Counted from the stretch's first letter, positions 46,223 to 55,020 are shown. The stretch is DNA of 64,000 nt from Streptomyces sp. NBC_01214 (GCF_026340975.1 NZ_JAPEOS010000002.1:1416001-1480000); one strand, 5' to 3'. The notes: generated from the letters alone by a model not told the origin. Numbers and translations: made by a program.

Positions 46223-47509
46223 ATGACCCAGACCCACGCCCCCCGGCGGGCCCTCCTGGCCGCCGCCTTCGTCCTCACCCTGGCCCCGGGCGGCGCGGGC
46301 ACGGCCGCCGCGGCCGCAGCCGCCGCGCCGCAGCCCCCGTACGCGCCCGTGGCGTCCGCGCGGCTCCCGTACGCGCTGCACCTCGACGGCGCGGGGGAGT
46401 GCACCTTCCCGATGAAGCAGCAGATCGAGGACCGGCCCTGGTCCCTCCAGCGGCTGCTGCTCGACGAGCTGTGGGCGCAGACCAAGGGCAAGGACAAGAG
46501 CGGCAACAGCGTCCGCGTCGCGGTCATCGACACCGGCGTGGACCGGGCGAACCCGCAACTCAGCGCGGCCATCGACACCGGAGCCGGCAAGGACTACGTA
46601 GACCCCAAGGGCGGCGACGGCACGGTCGACACCATCGGCCACGGCACCAAGGTCGCCGGGCTGATCGCGGCCCGCCCCCAGCAGGGCACCGGCTTCGTCG
46701 GCCTGGCCCCGGAATCCACGATCATCCCGATCCGGCAGAACGACGGGCAGGGCAAGGGCACCGCCGCGAACCTGAGCCAGGCCATCGACCACGCGGTGGC
46801 CAAGGGCGCCCAAGTGATCAACATCTCCCAGGACACCGAGGCGCAGCTGTCCGTCGACTCCGATCTCGGCAAGTCGGTCCAGAAGGCCGTCGCCGCCAAC
46901 GTCGTGGTGGTGGCTTCGGCGGGCAACGACGGCCTGAGCGGCCAGAAGCGCAAGACCTACCCGGCGGCCTTCCCCGGCGTGCTCGCGGTGGGATCCTCGG
47001 ACCGCAACAACGAGCGGGCCGGGTTCTCCCAGCCCGGTGACTTCATCGGGGTGGCGGCGCCCGGCGTCGACATGGTCTCCACCGTCCCCGGCTTCGGCCA
47101 GTGCATCGACAACGGCACCAGTTTCTCCGCCCCGTACGTCGCCGGCGTCGCCGCCCTGCTCCGCGCCAAGCATGCGGACTGGTCCGCGCAGCAGATCATC
47201 TGGCAGATCCAGAACACCGCCGAACGCGCGGTCAACGGCCGTGACGACTACGTGGGTTGGGGCGTCGTCGACCCGGTGCGCGCGCTCTCCCACGACCAGC
47301 AGGCCCCCAAGGCCCCGGTCCCCGACCCCGGCCCGCCCCCGGCGACCGCCCCGGAGGCGGCGCCGTTGCGACTCACCGAGACGGCCCAGGAGCGCGAGGA
47401 ACGGTTCGGCACGTACGCTCTCGGCATCGGCGCGATCCTGATCGCCGTCATCGCCGGTACCGCGACCGTCGTTCGGGATGCCCGCAGCCGCAAGCGCCGT
47501 TTGCAGTGA
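46223..47509 (+). CDS. mycP: Mycosin (MycP), type VII secretion-associated subtilisin-like protease
   Basis: A 428-aa S8 peptidase with a signal peptide (residues 1-33), the catalytic triad Asp103 (VAVIDTGVD), His140 (GHGTKVAG) and Ser300 (NGTSFSAPYVAG) plus the oxyanion Asn (ASAGND). A Pro-rich linker, one C-terminal membrane helix (YALGIGAILIAVIAGTATVV) and a basic tail follow. This is the mycosin architecture, required for a stable ESX membrane complex. ATG 46223 has GAGGAA seven bases upstream; the GTG at 46208 overlaps eccB. It is in the same transcription unit as eccB. Confidence 0.93.
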   Translation: MTQTHAPRRALLAAAFVLTLAPGGAGTAAAAAAAAPQPPYAPVASARLPYALHLDGAGECTFPMKQQIEDRPWSLQRLLLDELWAQTKGKDKSGNSVRVAVIDTGVDRANPQLSAAIDTGAGKDYVDPKGGDGTVDTIGHGTKVAGLIAARPQQGTGFVGLAPESTIIPIRQNDGQGKGTAANLSQAIDHAVAKGAQVINISQDTEAQLSVDSDLGKSVQKAVAANVVVVASAGNDGLSGQKRKTYPAAFPGVLAVGSSDRNNERAGFSQPGDFIGVAAPGVDMVSTVPGFGQCIDNGTSFSAPYVAGVAALLRAKHADWSAQQIIWQIQNTAERAVNGRDDYVGWGVVDPVRALSHDQQAPKAPVPDPGPPPATAPEAAPLRLTETAQEREERFGTYALGIGAILIAVIAGTATVVRDARSRKRRLQ

Positions 47510-47583
47510 ACGGTCACAGTTCATCTACGGAAGCGCCCTACTGGTGTTGGGGGCGGGCGGTGAACTGGCTAGAGTGGCACCAG

Positions 47584-47617
47584 GCTTCACGAGTGTGATC
47601 GGGGGATCGCGTGAAGC
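47584..47617. promoter_or_regulatory. Dyad in the esx leader region
   Basis: An 8-bp inverted repeat GCTTCACG / CGTGAAGC (18-base loop) contains a nested TCAC-N4-GTGA dyad at 47587-47598, about 130 bp before the first WXG100 gene. An exact TTGACA lies at 47643-47648, but the expected -10 position is poor. A regulator site or a leader hairpin is possible. The half-site spacing is one base short of the BldD-type consensus, so I make no assignment. Confidence 0.3.
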
Positions 47618-47721
47618 GGAGGGGGAAGGCCCGGGCGCGTGGTTGACAACCGCGTCGGGCACGTCCACTCCGCTGCGCAATCCGTCGGTTCTGCCGGCGA
47701 ATTGAGAAGTGAGGAGCTTCG

Positions 47722-48060
47722 ATGAGCACGAACACCTTCGGACTTGCAGACGATCCGGTCGTCCAGGCGAAGAACAAGATCGAGCAGACGGCCAACGCCG
47801 TCACCACGCAGGCCCGCGAGCTGGCCGACATCCTGGCCACCGTGAGCGCCGGCTGGACCGGTGTGGGTGCCTCGGGCTTCACGGCCGCGCAGACCATGGT
47901 CAACGACGACCACGACGAGATCCGCCGGATGCTCGGCGTCCTGCACAACGCCGTGGCGCAGACCAAGAACCTCAGCAACGCCCAGGACGACGAGGTGCGC
48001 GCCGCGTTCAAGGCCGTCCAGAGCCAGTCCGGCAACAGCTCCGGCCTCAACAGCGTCTGA
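47722..48060 (+). CDS. esxB: WXG100 protein, EsxB-like
   Basis: A 112-aa helical-hairpin protein with the turn motif GWTGVGASGF (Trp-Thr-Gly) near residue 45, the mark of WXG100 secretion substrates. Both halves are predicted long amphipathic helices. It should form a heterodimer with the next gene product and be exported by the ESX machine. The start has GAGGAG eight bases upstream. The second WXG100 gene starts 44 bp after its stop with AAGGAG, so the two are expressed as a pair. A naming swap with esxA is possible. Confidence 0.92.
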   Translation: MSTNTFGLADDPVVQAKNKIEQTANAVTTQARELADILATVSAGWTGVGASGFTAAQTMVNDDHDEIRRMLGVLHNAVAQTKNLSNAQDDEVRAAFKAVQSQSGNSSGLNSV

Positions 48061-48104
48061 CACCGGGCCCTTCACCACCCGGCCGCACCGACAAGGAGAA
48101 GAAC

Positions 48105-48410
48105 ATGGCTAACGACGGGCACACTCGGGTCCGGTATGAGACGGTCCAGCAGATGGCGGACCGCATCCGCACCGTCTCCAAGAACATCCTCAAGGACCTC
48201 GAGGAGATGGACTCGGCCCTGAAGGTCGTCACCGACACCTGGGACGGTACCGCGCACGAGCAGTACGTCCAGCTCCAGACGAAGTACAAGGGCAAGGCCG
48301 ACAGCATGCAGAAGCAGCTGGAGCACGTCGCCCAGCTGATCGAGCGCGGCAAGGGCGACTACCGCGCCACCGACGTGAAGGCCTCGCGCCTGTTCACCGA
48401 GGCGTACTGA
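48105..48410 (+). CDS. esxA: WXG100 protein, EsxA-like, with C-terminal YxxxD
   Basis: The 101-aa protein has the WXG motif as DTWDGTAHEQY near residue 46, between two helices. Its C-terminus carries GDYRATDVKASRLFTEAY; YRATD fits the YxxxD/E type VII export signal. In mycobacteria that signal is on the EsxB partner, so here the exported-signal partner seems to be the second gene. A perfect 17-bp hairpin terminator starts 28 bp after the stop. Confidence 0.92.
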   Translation: MANDGHTRVRYETVQQMADRIRTVSKNILKDLEEMDSALKVVTDTWDGTAHEQYVQLQTKYKGKADSMQKQLEHVAQLIERGKGDYRATDVKASRLFTEAY

Positions 48411-48437
48411 GCCGGGACCCGCGAGGGTCCGTACGTG

Positions 48438-48474
48438 CCGAAGGGGCGCGCCCGCACCGGGCGCGCCCCTTCGG
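48438..48474 (+). terminator. Terminator after the esx pair
   Basis: A perfect 17-bp stem (CCGAAGGGGCGCGCCCG and complement) with a 3-base loop. It lies between the esx genes (+) and the DUF397 gene (-), so it can serve both directions. Confidence 0.88.
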
Positions 48475-48491
48475 CGTGTGCTCCAGGACCC

Positions 48492-48740
48492 TCACTCAGG
48501 CTGTGGGCGGTCGAGGTCGAACTCACCGTCCCTGGCCCCGAGTACGAAGGCCTCCCACTCGGCGGCCGTGTACCGCAGCACCGTGTCCCGGTCCAGCGAG
48601 GACCGCATGGCCACCGCACCCTCGGGGAGCCGGGCGATCTCGACCCGCTCCTCGTCCGGACTGGTCCCGGGCGGCCCCTCCCACTCCACACCGCTGATGT
48701 CGAGCGCGTACAGCTCGTCCTTCTCCTGCTGGGTGCCCAT
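48492..48740 (-). CDS. DUF397 family protein, orphan
   Basis: An 82-aa protein with the DUF397 pattern: GVEWEGPPG, then VEIARLPEGAVAMRSSLDRDTVLRYTAAEWEAFVLGA. In Streptomyces such genes usually sit next to a helix-turn-helix regulator gene and sometimes an anti-sigma-type kinase, as in the whiJ family. None is present here; it is alone between the esx pair and eccC, flanked by hairpins on both sides. AAGG lies six bases before the ATG at 48740. A role in controlling the secretion locus is conceivable but only inferred from location. Confidence 0.85.
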   Translation of the reverse strand: MGTQQEKDELYALDISGVEWEGPPGTSPDEERVEIARLPEGAVAMRSSLDRDTVLRYTAAEWEAFVLGARDGEFDLDRPQPE

Positions 48741-48793
48741 GGGCGGCCTTTCCCTCGGTGACGCGGTCTTCACGGCCGATTATCGGGGCTGCG

Positions 48794-48824
48794 CCATCGG
48801 CCGGGACAGCTTTCCGGCCGATGG
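48794..48824. terminator. First of two hairpins between DUF397 and eccC
   Basis: Perfect 11-bp stem CCATCGGCCGG with a 9-base loop, in the gap between the eccC stop and the DUF397 start. It could terminate eccC transcription or lie in the DUF397 promoter region. Confidence 0.7.
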
Positions 48825-48831
48825 CCCGATC

Positions 48832-48868
48832 CTCCGGTGACCGGCGGCGATGGCGCCGGTCACCGGAG
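48832..48868 (-). terminator. Second hairpin, directly after eccC
   Basis: Perfect 15-bp stem CTCCGGTGACCGGCG with a 7-base loop, 8 bp downstream of the eccC stop on the minus strand. With the preceding hairpin it forms a double terminator that insulates the small gene from eccC read-through. Confidence 0.8.
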
Positions 48869-48875
48869 GGACGGC

Positions 48876-51800
48876 TCACGTGCCGGCCGGCATCCGGCCG
48901 AGCTGCACCAGCGACGTCCCCCGCCTGCGCGAGACGAAGCTGGCCCGGCCCGGCGGCATCGGACGCGGCCGCACCGTGCCCACCAGATCGCCCTCGGACG
49001 GGTCGCCGGACAGCACCAGACCCTGCGCGCCCAGCTCCTTGATCCGCTGCATGAACGGCTCGTACAGCGAACGCGAGGCACCCGCCGAGTTGCGCGCGAT
49101 GATGAAGCGGACACCCGTGTCACGGGCGAAGGGCAGGAACTCCACCAGCTGCGCCAGCGGATTGCCCTGGCTCGTGGAGACCAGGTCGAAGTCGTCGATG
49201 ATGATGAACACGTCCGGGCCCGTCCACCAACTGCGGTCGCGCAGCTGCTGCGGAGTGACGTCGGTCGGCGGCTGCCGCCGCGAGAACACCCCGCCCAGCG
49301 CCTCCATGTGCATCTGCAGGGAGCTCGCCATCGGCGCGTACTCCAGCAGGTGCTCCTCCGGCAGCGCCCCGAGCAGGCTCCGCCGGTAGTCGCCGACGAC
49401 CAGACGCGCCTGGTCCGGCGTGTAGCGCTCGGAGATCTGCTTGGCGATGAGCCGCAGCAGGTTCGTCTTGCCCGACTCGCTCTCACCGAAGACGAGGAGG
49501 AAGGGGTCCGACTCGAAGTCGACGAACACCGGCTCCAGGTCGATCTCGTCGATGCCGATCGCGATCCCGCGGCCGGGGTACTCCCCGCCCTTGGGCAGCT
49601 GGTCGGAACGGAGCAGCCGCGGCAGCAGCCGTACGCCGGGAGCCGCCTGCCCCGCCCAGTTCTCCTTCACCGCGGCCACGAAGGAGGCCGTGGCCTCCGA
49701 CAGGTCGGCCGCCTCGTGCGAACCGTCGATCCGCGGCAGCGCGCCCAGGAAGTGCAGCTTCTCCGGGACCTGGCCGCGGCCCGGCATCCCCGTGGGGACG
49801 TTCGCCGCGACCTTGCGGTCGAACTCGGAGTCCATCGTGTCACCGAGCCGCAGCTCCAGACGGCTCAGCATCTGGTCCTTGAGCGCGGCCCGCACCTCCA
49901 TGTACCGCGCCGCGGTGATCACCACGTGGATGCCGTAGCCCAGACCACGGGAGGCGATGTCCGTGACGATCTGCTCCAGGCCCTCGTACTCGCCCCGGAA
50001 GTTGCCCCAGCCGTCGACGACCAGGAACACGTCGCCCCACGGCTCGTGGGGCAGGTCACCGGCCGCCCGACGGCGCCGGTAGGTGCCGATCGAGTCGATG
50101 TTGTTCGAGCGGAAGAACTCCTCGCGGCGGTTGAGGATGCCCACCACCTCCGCGACCGTGCGCCGGACCCGCTCCGGGTCCAGGCGCGACGCGATCCCGC
50201 CCACGTGCGGCAGCTCGGCGATCGACGACAGGCTGCCACCACCGAAGTCCAGCCCGTAGAACTGCACCTCGCGCGGGGTGTGGGTGAGCGCGAACGAGGA
50301 GATCAGCGTCCGCATCAGCGTCGACTTGCCCGACTGCGGACCGCCGACCACCATCATGTGGCCCGCCGCACCCGAGAAGTCCCGGTACAGCACCTCGCGC
50401 CGCTGCTCGAACGGCTTGTCGATGAGGCCGAGCGGGACGACGAGCCCGCCGGGCCGCGTGTACCCGTCCGCGTGCAGCCCGCGCTCCGGGCTCGGCGCCA
50501 GCGCCGGCAGCAGCTGGTCGAGCGGCGGCGCTTGGTCGAGCGGCGGCAGCCACACCTGGTGCGCCGGCACCCCCTGACCCTCCAGCCGGCTCACGATCAC
50601 GTCCAGCACCGTGTCCGCCAGCGCGTCGTCCTCCCGCGGCGCCTGCGCCGCCAGGTACGCCGGGTCCGGGGCCGCGTACACCACCGGCACCGGGGCCGCC
50701 GTGAACAGCGCGGGCCGCCGCTCCACCGGGAACTGCCCCACCGACAGGTCCGGCCCGCCCGAACGGTAGGTGCCCGAGACGTAGGCCGCCTTGAAGCGGG
50801 TCATCTCGTCCGTACCGAACTTCAGATAGCCCGAACCGGGCACCGACGGCAGGTGGTAGGCGTCCGGCACACCGATCGCGGTCCGCGACTCCGCCGCCGA
50901 GAAGGTCCGCAGACCGATCCGGTACGACAGGTACGTGTCCAGCCCGCGGAGCTTGCCCTCCTCCAGGCGCTGCGAGGCCAGCAGCAGGTGCACACCCAGC
51001 GAACGGCCGATGCGGCCGATCTGGATGAACATGTCGATGAAGTCCGGCTTCGCCGTCAGCAGCTCGCTGAACTCGTCGATGACCAGCACCAGCGAAGCCA
51101 GCGGCTCCAGCGGGGCACCCGCCGCACGGGCCTTCTCGTAGTCGTGGATGTTCGCGTAGTTGCCCGCCGAACGCAGCAGCTCCTGACGGCGCTGCAGCTC
51201 ACCGCGGATCGAGTCGCCCATGCGGTCCACGAGCGTGAGGTCGTCGGCCAGGTTGGTGATCACCGCCGCGACGTGCGGCATCTGCCCCATGCCCGTGAAG
51301 GTCGCACCGCCCTTGAAGTCGGCGAGCACGAAGTTCAGGGTCTCCGACGTGTGCGTGACCGCCAGACCCAGCACCAGCGTGCGCAGCAGCTCCGACTTGC
51401 CGGAACCGGTCGCACCCACGCACAGACCGTGCGGACCCATGCCCTCCTGGGCGGCCTCCTTCAGGTCCAGCATGACCGGGGCGCCGTCCTCACCGACACC
51501 GATCGGCACGCGCAGCCGCTCGCCGGCCGACCGCGGCCGCCAGGTCCGCGCGACGTCGACCGCGGCCGCGTCGCCCAGGTTCAGCAGGTCGGTGAAGTCC
51601 AGATTGGCCAGCAGCGGCTCGTCCTCGTCCCCGCCGCCCGTGCGCATCGGCGCCAGCTGCCGGGCCAGCGCCTCCGCCGCGGGCAGCGACAAAGCGTCCG
51701 GCGCGCCCTCGTACGCGACCCCCGTGCTCGACTCCAGGCGCAGCCGACCCGGCCGCACCACGACCGACAGCCCGCCGCGCGGGTCGTCCAGCTCGCCCGC

Positions 51801-52832
51801 GACCACCTCGACGATGGTGACGCCCTGCAGGCCCTCGGCCGCGGCGAACACCGAGTCCGGCGGCACCGTGCCCCCGTCCAGCACGACCACCAGGTGCGGC
51901 TGGTCCAGCACCGGGGACACCTCGCGGCTGAACCGCGGCCGGCCCTCCAACCGGGAGGCCAGCAGCCCCTCCAGCTCGACGAGGTCATCGCCGAACAGCC
52001 GCTTCGTACCGGCCCCGTCGACCTGACCGGGGACCTGCGTGTGCGGCAGCCACTTCGTCCAGTCCCACGAGGGCACCGCACCCGGCGCCGCCACCACGGC
52101 CACCATCAGGTCCTCGGGGGAGTGCAGCGTCGCCAGCTGCGCCACCATCGCCCGCGCGGTACTGCGCGCGGACTCCGGCTCGCCGGACACCGTCACGTGG
52201 TAGAAGGCGCGGATCGACAGCGCCATCGGCAGCCCGTCCAGCGAGGAGTGCACCTTCAGGAACCGCTGCATCGCGCCCGCGGTCAGCGGCTCCAACTCGT
52301 CCACCGGTGCGGTCTCCGGCGCCACCAGCGGGGTCGCCAGGCGCTGCGCGCCCAGTCCGAGCCGCGCCTGCCCGAAGTCCTGGTCGCCGACCCGCCGCTC
52401 CCACAGCCGGGAGCCCTCCGCCACCACCGACCACAACTGCTCGGGGGCCGGGTGCAGATACAGCTGCGCGTCGCGCTGCGCCCGCGCGGTCCGGCGTACC
52501 TGACGGCGCGTCTGCGCGAGATATTTGAGGTAGTCCCGGCGCACATCGGCCATTTGCCCCTGCGTACCGCGCCGGTGGCGCACCAACTGGGCGACCACCA
52601 TGGCCACCGTCGACGCCAGCATCAGCACACCCATGATGCGCATGAAGGGGGCCGCGCCCGGCATGAAGAAGAAGACGACGGAAGAGCCCATGCCGAGCAT
52701 CGGCAGGAGCTGCATCAGCATGCCCTCCTGCTGCCCGCGCGGAAGTTCGGGCGGAGCTTCCAGCCGCAGCTCCTCCGTCGGAACCTCGGGCGGCAGGGAC
52801 CGCGGCGGGCGTTTGACGACGATCTGGCTCAC
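48876..52832 (-). CDS. eccC: Type VII secretion ATPase EccC (FtsK/SpoIIIE, three P-loops)
   Basis: The 1318-aa protein has two N-terminal membrane helices (about residues 38-80, MLMQLLPMLGMGSSVVFFF) and three FtsK-type ATPase domains with Walker A motifs GATGSGKSELL (near 473), GGPQSGKSTLM (near 829) and GESESGKTNLL (near 1114). It is a single fused EccC, as in most actinobacteria outside the split ESX-1 form. It recognises WXG100 substrates and drives export. GTG start at 52832; the longer frame to 52913 is not protein-like. It is divergent from eccD across 196 bp. Confidence 0.95.
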   Translation of the reverse strand: MSQIVVKRPPRSLPPEVPTEELRLEAPPELPRGQQEGMLMQLLPMLGMGSSVVFFFMPGAAPFMRIMGVLMLASTVAMVVAQLVRHRRGTQGQMADVRRDYLKYLAQTRRQVRRTARAQRDAQLYLHPAPEQLWSVVAEGSRLWERRVGDQDFGQARLGLGAQRLATPLVAPETAPVDELEPLTAGAMQRFLKVHSSLDGLPMALSIRAFYHVTVSGEPESARSTARAMVAQLATLHSPEDLMVAVVAAPGAVPSWDWTKWLPHTQVPGQVDGAGTKRLFGDDLVELEGLLASRLEGRPRFSREVSPVLDQPHLVVVLDGGTVPPDSVFAAAEGLQGVTIVEVVAGELDDPRGGLSVVVRPGRLRLESSTGVAYEGAPDALSLPAAEALARQLAPMRTGGGDEDEPLLANLDFTDLLNLGDAAAVDVARTWRPRSAGERLRVPIGVGEDGAPVMLDLKEAAQEGMGPHGLCVGATGSGKSELLRTLVLGLAVTHTSETLNFVLADFKGGATFTGMGQMPHVAAVITNLADDLTLVDRMGDSIRGELQRRQELLRSAGNYANIHDYEKARAAGAPLEPLASLVLVIDEFSELLTAKPDFIDMFIQIGRIGRSLGVHLLLASQRLEEGKLRGLDTYLSYRIGLRTFSAAESRTAIGVPDAYHLPSVPGSGYLKFGTDEMTRFKAAYVSGTYRSGGPDLSVGQFPVERRPALFTAAPVPVVYAAPDPAYLAAQAPREDDALADTVLDVIVSRLEGQGVPAHQVWLPPLDQAPPLDQLLPALAPSPERGLHADGYTRPGGLVVPLGLIDKPFEQRREVLYRDFSGAAGHMMVVGGPQSGKSTLMRTLISSFALTHTPREVQFYGLDFGGGSLSSIAELPHVGGIASRLDPERVRRTVAEVVGILNRREEFFRSNNIDSIGTYRRRRAAGDLPHEPWGDVFLVVDGWGNFRGEYEGLEQIVTDIASRGLGYGIHVVITAARYMEVRAALKDQMLSRLELRLGDTMDSEFDRKVAANVPTGMPGRGQVPEKLHFLGALPRIDGSHEAADLSEATASFVAAVKENWAGQAAPGVRLLPRLLRSDQLPKGGEYPGRGIAIGIDEIDLEPVFVDFESDPFLLVFGESESGKTNLLRLIAKQISERYTPDQARLVVGDYRRSLLGALPEEHLLEYAPMASSLQMHMEALGGVFSRRQPPTDVTPQQLRDRSWWTGPDVFIIIDDFDLVSTSQGNPLAQLVEFLPFARDTGVRFIIARNSAGASRSLYEPFMQRIKELGAQGLVLSGDPSEGDLVGTVRPRPMPPGRASFVSRRRGTSLVQLGRMPAGT

Positions 52833-53028
52833 CGGAGCATCAATCCCTCGAAAACGGACGGGACGTCGCAACCGGCGCCCCCAAGTCCCGGGCGCGAAGG
52901 GGGTCTCCCCCACGCGACGGTGATCCTACTTGCCGACAGTCGGTCATTAGCCCGGTAGGGTGGCGCGCGCAGCATGCGCATCCGCGAATCATCCGCCGGT
53001 GCGGGTACCAACCAGGGGGGTCACACAG

Positions 53029-54537
53029 GTGAGTACGGCCGGGACGACGGGTTTCTGCAGGGTCACCGTCGTGGCCCCCGACAGTCGCATCGACGTCGCC
53101 CTCCCCGAGGACATCGCCGTCGCCGACGTCTATCCCGAGCTGCTGCGCCTCACCGGCCAGACCCAGCCGGTGGGCGCCCCGACCGGCTTCCACCTCGTGC
53201 GCCGCTCCGGCACCGTCCTCGACGGCGCCCGGACCCTCGCCGGCCAGCAGGTCCTCGACGGCGAGGTACTGAGCCTGCGCCCCTTCGCCGAGTCCCTGCC
53301 GCCCGCCGTGTTCGACGACGTGTCCGACGCCGTCGCCGCCGCCGTCGTCCGCGACCGGCACCGCTGGAGCGACGACATGCTGCGCGGCGCTGGCCTGGCC
53401 GGCGCCGCCGTGCTGCTCGTCATGCTGGGCTTCGTCCTCTGGTACGCCGACCCGCTGCGCCACGACATGCACGGCCTGCCCGGGATCATCGCGGGCGCCG
53501 TCGGCATCCTGCTCACCGCCGTCGCCGGAGTGCGCGCCCGCGTCTACCGCGACCGCCTCTCCGCCGTCGCCCTCGGCCTCGGCGCCCTCCCGCACCTGAT
53601 GATCGCCGGCTCCGGGATCATCGCCCCGGCCGTCGGCCAGGGACCCGGGCGCCTGCAGTTCCTGCTCGGCTGCGTCTGCGCCCTGATCGCCTCCGTCGCC
53701 CTGGTCGCGCTCACCCCCAGTGGGGACGCCCCCTTCGTCGCGGCCACCTTCGTCGCCGCCACCGGGACCATCGCCACCTTCGTGGCCATCGCCGCCGAGG
53801 CCTCCGCCACCTACACCGCCGCCGTCTGCGCCCCCGTCGCCATCGGCCTCGTCGCCTTCCTCCCCGGCCTCTCCGCCCGCTTCGCCCGCCTGCCCATCGG
53901 CTACGCCGCCCCGCAGAGCGCCACCGAGGATTACGAGACCCCGGACCGCTACGAGACCGAGCCGTACGGTGAGCAGCCCGGCTCCGACCCGCACGAGCCG
54001 GGCGCCGCCCCGCTCGACGCCGAGGCCATCGCCGCCCAGGCCCGCCGCGGCCACGAGATGCTGCTCGGCCTGGTCGGAGGCTGCGCCGCGGTCGCCGTCG
54101 GCGCCGCTGCCGTCCTCGGCTTCTCCGAGAACACCTGGGGCCGCCTGCTGGCGCTCGCCACCGGCCTCGCCATGCTGCTGCGCGCCCGCCTCTTCCGTTA
54201 CACCTCCCAGGTGGTCTGCGCCCTGACCGCGGGCCTCGCCGCCATCGCCCTGCTGATCCTGGGCATGGCCCTGAACCCGCCGACCGACCTGCTCGAAGCC
54301 CTCCTGCGGGAGCACGACAGCAGCGGCCTGGACCTGCGTACGATCTGGCTGACCGCTGCCGTCGCCGCCGGCGCGGCCCTCCTCGCGGGAATTGCGCTTG
54401 TCATCCCCCGCAAGGGCCTGTCACCCTTCTGGGGGCGGCTGCTCGACCTCACCGAGGCCGCGGTCCTGCTCAGCCTCGTGCCGCTGACCTTGGCCGTGCT
54501 GGACGTGTACTCCCGCGCCAGGTCCCTGACCAGCTGA
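53029..54537 (+). CDS. eccD: Type VII secretion protein EccD
   Basis: The 502-aa protein has an N-terminal ubiquitin-like YukD domain (CRVTVVAPDSRIDVALPEDIAVADVYPELL, to about residue 90), then about eleven membrane helices with a Glu/Pro-rich cytosolic loop near residue 310 (TEDYETPDRYETEPYGEQ). It forms the large membrane vestibule of the ESX pore. GTG start at 53029 with GGGGGG nine bases upstream. The 196-bp divergent gap with eccC should hold both promoters; a possible -10 TAGGGT is at 52956. Confidence 0.92.
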   Translation: MSTAGTTGFCRVTVVAPDSRIDVALPEDIAVADVYPELLRLTGQTQPVGAPTGFHLVRRSGTVLDGARTLAGQQVLDGEVLSLRPFAESLPPAVFDDVSDAVAAAVVRDRHRWSDDMLRGAGLAGAAVLLVMLGFVLWYADPLRHDMHGLPGIIAGAVGILLTAVAGVRARVYRDRLSAVALGLGALPHLMIAGSGIIAPAVGQGPGRLQFLLGCVCALIASVALVALTPSGDAPFVAATFVAATGTIATFVAIAAEASATYTAAVCAPVAIGLVAFLPGLSARFARLPIGYAAPQSATEDYETPDRYETEPYGEQPGSDPHEPGAAPLDAEAIAAQARRGHEMLLGLVGGCAAVAVGAAAVLGFSENTWGRLLALATGLAMLLRARLFRYTSQVVCALTAGLAAIALLILGMALNPPTDLLEALLREHDSSGLDLRTIWLTAAVAAGAALLAGIALVIPRKGLSPFWGRLLDLTEAAVLLSLVPLTLAVLDVYSRARSLTS

Positions 54538-54722
54538 GACCTGGCGGAGCGGCAGCCTGGTACGCTATGTGACGGCCGTTTGTGTACGCGTCCCCCGGAT
54601 TCCTCACCAAGGGGGTCTGTGGACTGCGCTCAGCGGACCCCGCCTCCCGAGTAACGGAAGCTCCCCAGAGACTCAGACCTGGGGCACTCGGTGGCAACGA
54701 AGACCTATTACGAGGAGTACGC
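54538..54722 (+). promoter_or_regulatory. rpsO leader region
   Basis: The 185-bp gap ahead of rpsO contains a possible -10 (TACGCT, 54561-54566) and two small stem-loops: a C5/G5 pairing near 54592-54615 and CCCCAG/CTGGGG at 54663-54684. In other bacteria S15 binds its own mRNA leader to repress translation. Whether these hairpins form that structure cannot be judged here. Confidence 0.35.
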
Positions 54723-55010
54723 GTGCCGCTCGACGCCGCTACGAAGAAGCAGATCATCACCGAGTTCGGTGCCAAGGAGGGCGACACCGGCTCCCCCGAG
54801 GTCCAGGTTGCGATGCTCTCCCGCCGCATCTCGGACCTGACCGAGCACCTCAAGACGCACAAGCACGACCACCACTCCCGTCGTGGTCTGCTGATCCTGG
54901 TCGGCCAGCGTCGCCGCCTGCTGCAGTACCTGGCCAAGAAGGACATCCAGCGCTTCCGTACGCTGGTCGAGCGCCTCGGCATCCGCCGCGGTGCGGCCGG
55001 CGCCAAGTAA
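54723..55010 (+). CDS. rpsO: 30S ribosomal protein S15
   Basis: The 95-aa protein is a standard S15: KKQIITEFGAKEGDTGSPEVQVAML, then HLKTHKHDHHSRRGLLILVGQRRRLLQYL and the basic end RFRTLVERLGIRRG. It binds 16S rRNA early in 30S assembly. GTG start at 54723 with GAGGAG about six bases upstream. The frame back to 54582 is leader. The pairing with pnp downstream is conserved across bacteria. Confidence 0.97.
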   Translation: MPLDAATKKQIITEFGAKEGDTGSPEVQVAMLSRRISDLTEHLKTHKHDHHSRRGLLILVGQRRRLLQYLAKKDIQRFRTLVERLGIRRGAAGAK

Positions 55011-55020
55011 AGCGCTGTGG

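Noticed and set aside
47478..47705. 75-aa frame ending just before the esx ribosome-binding site
   Set aside because: No family motif, starts within the mycosin gene and covers the probable promoter; treated as non-coding leader.
48837..52958. 1373-aa plus-strand frame over eccC
   Set aside because: Arg/His/Gln-rich shadow of the EccC ATPase with no motifs.
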